Source: Pseudomonadota bacterium (GTDB taxonomy: Bacteria; Pseudomonadota; Alphaproteobacteria; Acetobacterales; Acetobacteraceae). Taken from it: a stretch of DNA of 18,708 bases. Numbering within the stretch: position 1 is the stretch's first letter; every line of letters begins with the position of its first letter. This document shows, piece by piece, positions 14,245-18,708 of the stretch. The position numbers and the translations under genes are program-made. The notes under the pieces are model-generated. The model made no database searches and was not told the DNA's origin. It worked only from the letters and a program-made list of their open reading frames with translations. The stretch spans positions 1 to 18,708 of the forward strand of contig JAJYFW010000003.1 of assembly GCA_021785335.1 (NCBI GenBank), written 5' to 3'.

Positions 14245-14437
14245 CGCGAGGCGTCCAAGTGTGGGTTGAAGGGCGCCGTCCTCCAAACCTCTTTCATCCT
14301 CCAAACTCCCGCTGAAACCCACGTTTAAGATGTGGATATACGCGCACGGTGGCGGACGCGCAAGGACAATCACCGCCAGGAAAGCGGCGGAAGTCCTCGG
14401 GTTTTTGGACGGGTGCGGATGTGTGCGGAAGGGTCGG
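14245..14437. other. Attachment/integrase-promoter region with short repeats
   Basis: This lies between the integrase start and the tRNA 3' end. Two direct copies of TCCTCCAAAC start at 14279 and 14297, and an inverted pair GTGGGTT/AACCCAC sits at 14261-14267 and 14316-14322. These could be arm-type integrase sites or operators. The att core itself is expected to overlap the tRNA 3' end. Confidence 0.4.
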
Positions 14438-14511
14438 TGGAGGTCCGGGCGGGAATCGAACCCACATTCGCGGATTTGCAGTCCGCTGCATCACCACTCT
14501 GCCACCGGACC
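14438..14511 (-). tRNA. tRNA-Cys (anticodon GCA)
   Basis: The minus strand folds as a full cloverleaf of 74 nt with the CCA encoded. The acceptor pairs GGTCCGG with CCGGACC, the anticodon stem GCGGA/TCCGC encloses CTGCAAA, and the T-loop is TTCGATT. The discriminator base is T (U), as expected for tRNA-Cys. Its 3' end faces the integrase, the usual geometry for elements that insert into a tRNA 3' end and rebuild it. The gene is complete, so integration has not destroyed it. Confidence 0.95.
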
Positions 14512-14593
14512 GGCCCGGCGCGGCTTATCCCGTGAGCGCGTGGCCCCGGTCAAGGTCAAACCCGCGTCAAGGGCAAACCGGCGCATCCCGCGT

Positions 14594-14622
14594 TTGCGGC
14601 GCAGCATGCCGGCGCCTATAAG
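14594..14622 (+). promoter_or_regulatory. Sigma70-type promoter of the pcm gene
   Basis: TTGCGG (14594-14599) and TATAAG (14617-14622) are separated by 17 bases. The -10 box ends eight bases before the ATG at 14631, so the start of transcription would fall at or next to the start codon. Confidence 0.6.
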
Positions 14623-14630
14623 CTCGCGCC

Positions 14631-15314
14631 ATGCAAACCCTGGATTTCATGACGGCGCGTCGCTTCATGGTCGATGGCCAGGTGCGGCCAAACAAGGTCA
14701 CCGATCCCCGCCTCCTCGAGGCCCTGCGCACCCTGCCGCGCGAGCGCTTCCTGCCCGAAAGCGCCGCCCCGCTCGCCTACGCCGACGAGGACGTGCCGCT
14801 CGGCAACGGCCGGGTCCTGCTGGCGCCCATGCTGCTCGCCCGGCTCGTGCAGTCGATCCTCGACACCGCCGGCACTGCCTCGGGCGGCGGCAAGGCGCTG
14901 GTGGTCAACGCCGGCCCCGGCTACGGCGCCGCGGTGCTCTCCGCCTGCGGCTTCAGCGTCACCGCCTGCGAGGACGACCCGGCGCTCTATGCCCGCTCCC
15001 GCCTCGTCCTCGCCGCGCTCGCGCCGCGCGTCACCGTGCTGGAGGCCGGACCCGCCGACCTGCCGCGAGGGCCGTTCGACGTGATCCTGATCGAGGGCGG
15101 CTTCGAGGTCGTGCCGGACGCGATCGCGGCGCGGCTGGCACCCCGGGCGGGCGGCGTCGGCGGCCGGCTCTACGGCGTACGGCTCGATGCCTCGGGTATC
15201 GGCCAGGCCGTGGAGGGGGAGATGACCTCGGCCGGCCTCGCCCTGCGGCCGCTTTTCGACGCGTTCACCCCCTGCCTGCCGGCGCTGGCCGCGGCACCGG
15301 GCTTCGTTTTCTGA
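14631..15314 (+). CDS. Protein-L-isoaspartate O-methyltransferase-like protein
   Basis: The product is 227 residues and belongs to the PCMT family of SAM-dependent methyltransferases, cytosolic enzymes that repair isoaspartyl residues. The N-terminal block ARRFMVDGQVRPNKVTDPRL and the following LPRERFLPE are typical of the alphaproteobacterial members that precede tolC. The SAM-binding loop is altered: the usual G-x-G-x-G strand end reads VVNAGPGYGAAVLS (90-103). The later motif VILIEGG replaces the usual D-x-I-x-V-x-x, so activity toward isoaspartate is uncertain, as in many such paralogues. No Shine-Dalgarno is seen before ATG 14631. It is the first core gene beside the tRNA. Confidence 0.88.
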   Translation: MQTLDFMTARRFMVDGQVRPNKVTDPRLLEALRTLPRERFLPESAAPLAYADEDVPLGNGRVLLAPMLLARLVQSILDTAGTASGGGKALVVNAGPGYGAAVLSACGFSVTACEDDPALYARSRLVLAALAPRVTVLEAGPADLPRGPFDVILIEGGFEVVPDAIAARLAPRAGGVGGRLYGVRLDASGIGQAVEGEMTSAGLALRPLFDAFTPCLPALAAAPGFVF

Positions 15315-15393
15315 TGCAGGGCTGCGGTCGTCGCGACAGGCTTGCATCGCAGGGCCGCCGGGCGACATCATCCCGGTCCTTCCGGAGCGCCGC

Positions 15394-16878
15394 ATGACAC
15401 GCAAGTTCCTGATCGCTGCCCTCATGGGCTCGGCCGCCTTCGCGGGGGCGCTGCCCGCGACCGCGCTGGCCGCGGGCGGTCCGCCGCCGGCCGCCAAGGC
15501 TGCCGTCACGAAGCCGCTGGCGGCACCGCTGCCGGCTCAGCCCACGACGCTCGACCAGGCGCTGGCCGTCGCCTACCTCACCAACCCGGTACTGCAGGCG
15601 CAGCGCGCCGCGCTGCGCGCCGCGGACGAGAACGTGCCCTCGGCGCTGGCCGGCTGGCGCCCGCAGGTCTCCATCACCGCCAATGCCGGCTACATCCAGG
15701 CCGGCCAGATCCAGCATCTCACCGCGCCGCCGCCGCCCCACGACATCACCGCCTTCGGCACCCGCGGCGCCAACTCCGAGTCGCTGATCGTCAACCAGCC
15801 GCTCTATAACGGCGGCGGCACGGTCGCGAGCGTGGCGCACGCCAAGAACCTTGTGATGGCGCAGCGCGCCGCCCTGATCGCGGCCGAGCAGCAGGTGTTC
15901 GGCAACGTCGTCTCCGCCTATGTCGGCGTGATCCAGGCGCAGCAGGTGCTGCAGCTCGCCATGAACAACGAGCAGGTGCTGGCCAAGCAGCTCCAGGCCA
16001 CCAACGACCGCTTCACCGTGGGCGAGATCACCAGCACGGACGTCGCGCAGGCCCAGGCGGCGCTGGCCGGCGCCGTTGCCGAGCGCGAGACCGCGGCGGC
16101 GAACCTCAAGATCGCGGACGCGACCTTCCGCCAGTATGTCGGCTCCGATCCCGCGCCCAACCTGGTGCCGCCGCAGCCGCTGCAGCCCGTCGCCGGGTCG
16201 GAGCAGGCGGCGGTGGCGCAGGCGGTCGCCAACAACCCCACCGTCATCGGCGCGATGTTCCAGGCCGCCGAGGCCAAGAACAACTTCGACGTCGCCTATG
16301 CCAAGCTGATGCCGAACATCTCGCTGCAGGGCCAGATCTCGCACAACGAGGACACGCAGCAGCAAAACCTCACCACCAACCTCGCCCAGATCATGGTGCA
16401 GCTGAGCATGCCGATCTACCAGGGCGGCAGCGAGTACGCGGCGATCCGTCAGGCGCGCCAGCTCATCCAGCAGGCGCTGAAGTCGATCGACGACAGCAAA
16501 CGCAACGCCGCCCAGCAGGCCGCCGCCGCCTGGAACGCCTATGTCGGCGCCCAGGCCACCATCGTCTCCACCCGCCAGCAGATCACCGCCAACGAGGTCG
16601 CGCTGCAGGGCACGGAGCGCGAGGCGATCGTCGGCACGCTCACCACGCTCGATGTGCTGAACGCGCAGCAGGCGCTGCTCAACTCGCGCGTCACGCTGGT
16701 GCAGAACCTGTCGACGCTGGTGAATGCCTCCTATTCGCTGGCCCAGGCGGTCGGCCGGCTCACCGCCCGCGACCTCGGCCTGCACGTGCCGCTTTACAAT
16801 GACCTCGCCTATTACGACGCGGTGAAAAACCTCTGGATCGGCACCGCCGACGCCGCGACGAACCAGCCCGGCCGATGA
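15394..16878 (+). CDS. tolC: TolC-family outer membrane efflux/secretion channel
   Basis: The product is 494 residues, normal for TolC. A signal peptide is clear (MTRKFLIAALMGSAAFAGAL, with an ALA cleavage site near 24-26). Two outer-membrane efflux protein repeats follow, roughly 50-250 and 270-465, with long helices such as FGNVVSAYVGVIQAQQVLQL and the TLDVLNAQQALLNSRVTLVQ segment near the end. TolC trimers span the outer membrane and periplasm and serve tripartite pumps and type I secretion. GGAG lies six bases upstream of ATG. Its stop overlaps the next gene as ATGA (16875-16878). Confidence 0.95.
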   Translation: MTRKFLIAALMGSAAFAGALPATALAAGGPPPAAKAAVTKPLAAPLPAQPTTLDQALAVAYLTNPVLQAQRAALRAADENVPSALAGWRPQVSITANAGYIQAGQIQHLTAPPPPHDITAFGTRGANSESLIVNQPLYNGGGTVASVAHAKNLVMAQRAALIAAEQQVFGNVVSAYVGVIQAQQVLQLAMNNEQVLAKQLQATNDRFTVGEITSTDVAQAQAALAGAVAERETAAANLKIADATFRQYVGSDPAPNLVPPQPLQPVAGSEQAAVAQAVANNPTVIGAMFQAAEAKNNFDVAYAKLMPNISLQGQISHNEDTQQQNLTTNLAQIMVQLSMPIYQGGSEYAAIRQARQLIQQALKSIDDSKRNAAQQAAAAWNAYVGAQATIVSTRQQITANEVALQGTEREAIVGTLTTLDVLNAQQALLNSRVTLVQNLSTLVNASYSLAQAVGRLTARDLGLHVPLYNDLAYYDAVKNLWIGTADAATNQPGR

Positions 16879-17639
16879 GCACCAGTCCCGCCAATCCGGC
16901 CGCGCCCGACCCCATCCGGCCAGACCAGGGAGGCGACCCTTCGATGGAGGACATTCTCGCCTCCATCCGGCGCATCCTGAACGAGGAGGAGCCGCGCCCG
17001 GTGCCGGCGCAGGACGTGCTGGAGCTGACGCCGGCGATGCGCGCCGAGCCGCCCGCCGCCGTCCCGGCGCCCCTGGTGCCGGAGCCTGCGACACAGCCAA
17101 TGCTGCCCCTGCGGCGCGACATCCCGCTGGAGCCGGAGCCCGAGCCGGAATTGGCGGTCGTTCCGCCGCCGCCGGAGCCCGCTTCGGAGTCGCCACCCGC
17201 CGTGCCGTCGCCCGCCATCGTCACGCCGGCCTTCGTCCACCTGCCCGAGCCCACCCCCGAGCCGCCGACGGTCGTCTTCACGCCGGTCATCACCCCGGCG
17301 CCGGTCGCCGCCGCCCCGGAGGAGGTGCCGCCGTTCATGGTGCCGCCAACGCTGGTGCCGGCCTCGCCGCGCGTCGAGACGAAGCCGCCGGAACCGCCCG
17401 CTTCGCTCGTGGCTCCCGCCGCCGCCGCCGCCGCCGCCGCCTCCATGGGCGAACTGGTGCGCCGCCTCGCGGGCAGCCAGTCGGTGCCCGTGCGAAGCGG
17501 CGGGCCCACCATCGAGGACATCGTGCGCGAGGAGATCCGGGGCCTGCTCAAGGCCTGGCTCGACGAGAACCTGCCGCGGGTCGTCGAACGCCTGGTGCAG
17601 GCCGAGATCGAGCGCGTCGTCAGCCGCCACGTCGGCTGA
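16875..17639 (+). CDS. popZ: PopZ-like polar organising protein (DUF2497)
   Basis: The product is 254 residues. The architecture is that of PopZ/DUF2497: an N-terminal helix with the signature MEDILASIRRILNEEE (about 24-39), a long proline- and glutamate-rich disordered linker (about 40-190), and C-terminal helices with IEDIVREEIRGLLKAWLDEN then LPRVVERLVQAEIERVV. In alphaproteobacteria PopZ forms condensates at cell poles and anchors ParB and other factors. The linker is longer than in Caulobacter PopZ and includes an Ala run. It is translationally coupled to tolC and followed by valS, a conserved alphaproteobacterial neighbourhood. Confidence 0.88.
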   Translation: MSTSPANPAAPDPIRPDQGGDPSMEDILASIRRILNEEEPRPVPAQDVLELTPAMRAEPPAAVPAPLVPEPATQPMLPLRRDIPLEPEPEPELAVVPPPPEPASESPPAVPSPAIVTPAFVHLPEPTPEPPTVVFTPVITPAPVAAAPEEVPPFMVPPTLVPASPRVETKPPEPPASLVAPAAAAAAAASMGELVRRLAGSQSVPVRSGGPTIEDIVREEIRGLLKAWLDENLPRVVERLVQAEIERVVSRHVG

Positions 17640-17729
17640 CCGCCGCACCTCCGCCTGACCGCTTCCCGCTCCAAGAATCTTGTCTCACCCGGCGTTTCCG
17701 CGCCGCCGCGATTCCCCTAAAGAGTGCCG

Positions 17730-18708
<979 letters not shown>

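Larger units (their letters stand above)
1..14437 (-). mobile_element. Integrated satellite-like genetic element (right part; left end not in window)
   Basis: Leftward genes run from an integrase next to the 3' end of a tRNA-Cys gene through an excisionase-like regulator, helicase, primase, winged-helix protein, small terminase and prohead protease to a TIR/SLOG/membrane operon. Most junctions overlap by 4 to 7 bases, so they form co-transcribed blocks. Large terminase, portal, major capsid, tail, lysis and a recognisable C1-type repressor are absent from the visible part. That composition fits phage satellites such as PICIs better than a complete prophage (inference). The right boundary is placed at the tRNA 3' end because the integrase abuts it. 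No second copy of the tRNA 3' sequence was found by eye, so the left boundary is unknown and the leftmost genes may not belong to the element. Confidence 0.6.

Noticed and set aside
15265..17196. Long open frame of 643 codons on the minus strand
   Set aside because: It lies opposite tolC and popZ, which have clear family signatures; the frame stays open because of high GC content.

Overview
The window is a GC-rich alphaproteobacterial chromosome segment. The right end carries the order isoaspartyl methyltransferase, TolC, PopZ/DUF2497, valyl-tRNA synthetase, which suggests Rhodospirillales and possibly Acetobacteraceae. The rank is inferred from gene order and protein style only. Everything left of a tRNA-Cys gene looks like an integrated mobile element whose far end lies beyond base 1.

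Layout, right to left (the element reads almost wholly on the minus strand): 14512-18708 is core chromosome on the plus strand (pcm-like, tolC, popZ-like, valS cut by the window end). 14438-14511 is tRNA-Cys(GCA), with its 3' end facing the element. 12994-14244 is a DUF4102-type tyrosine integrase. It is followed leftward by an unrecognised gene, an AlpA-like excisionase/regulator, an SF2 helicase, a P4-type zinc-ribbon/Toprim primase and a winged-helix protein, which together form an integration and replication module. Four GTTCAC-N4-GTGAAC palindromes and an array of helically phased 9-bp repeats lie between replication and packaging modules. The packaging module (5355-8644) has a P27-type small terminase, two unrecognised genes, a small head-type protein, an HK97-type prohead protease and one further unrecognised protein. 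No large terminase, portal, capsid, tail or lysis gene is visible. This is the profile of a phage satellite (PICI-like) rather than a complete prophage, unless the missing genes lie left of the window.

Beyond the packaging module, 2419-4908 holds a tightly coupled three-gene operon: a TIR-domain protein with the canonical catalytic Glu, a SLOG-domain protein and a small multi-pass membrane protein resembling SLATT-type effectors. I read it as a candidate anti-phage system of Thoeris logic (TIR makes a nucleotide signal, SLOG senses it, the membrane protein executes), with sensor and effector as separate polypeptides. It sits where satellites often carry defence cargo. It is the most interesting content of the window.

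The left end holds a chloramphenicol-phosphotransferase-like kinase gene. It is broken by a frameshift at its start and by a complete IS3-family insertion (497-1773) with 28-bp terminal repeats and a 3-bp GCC target duplication.
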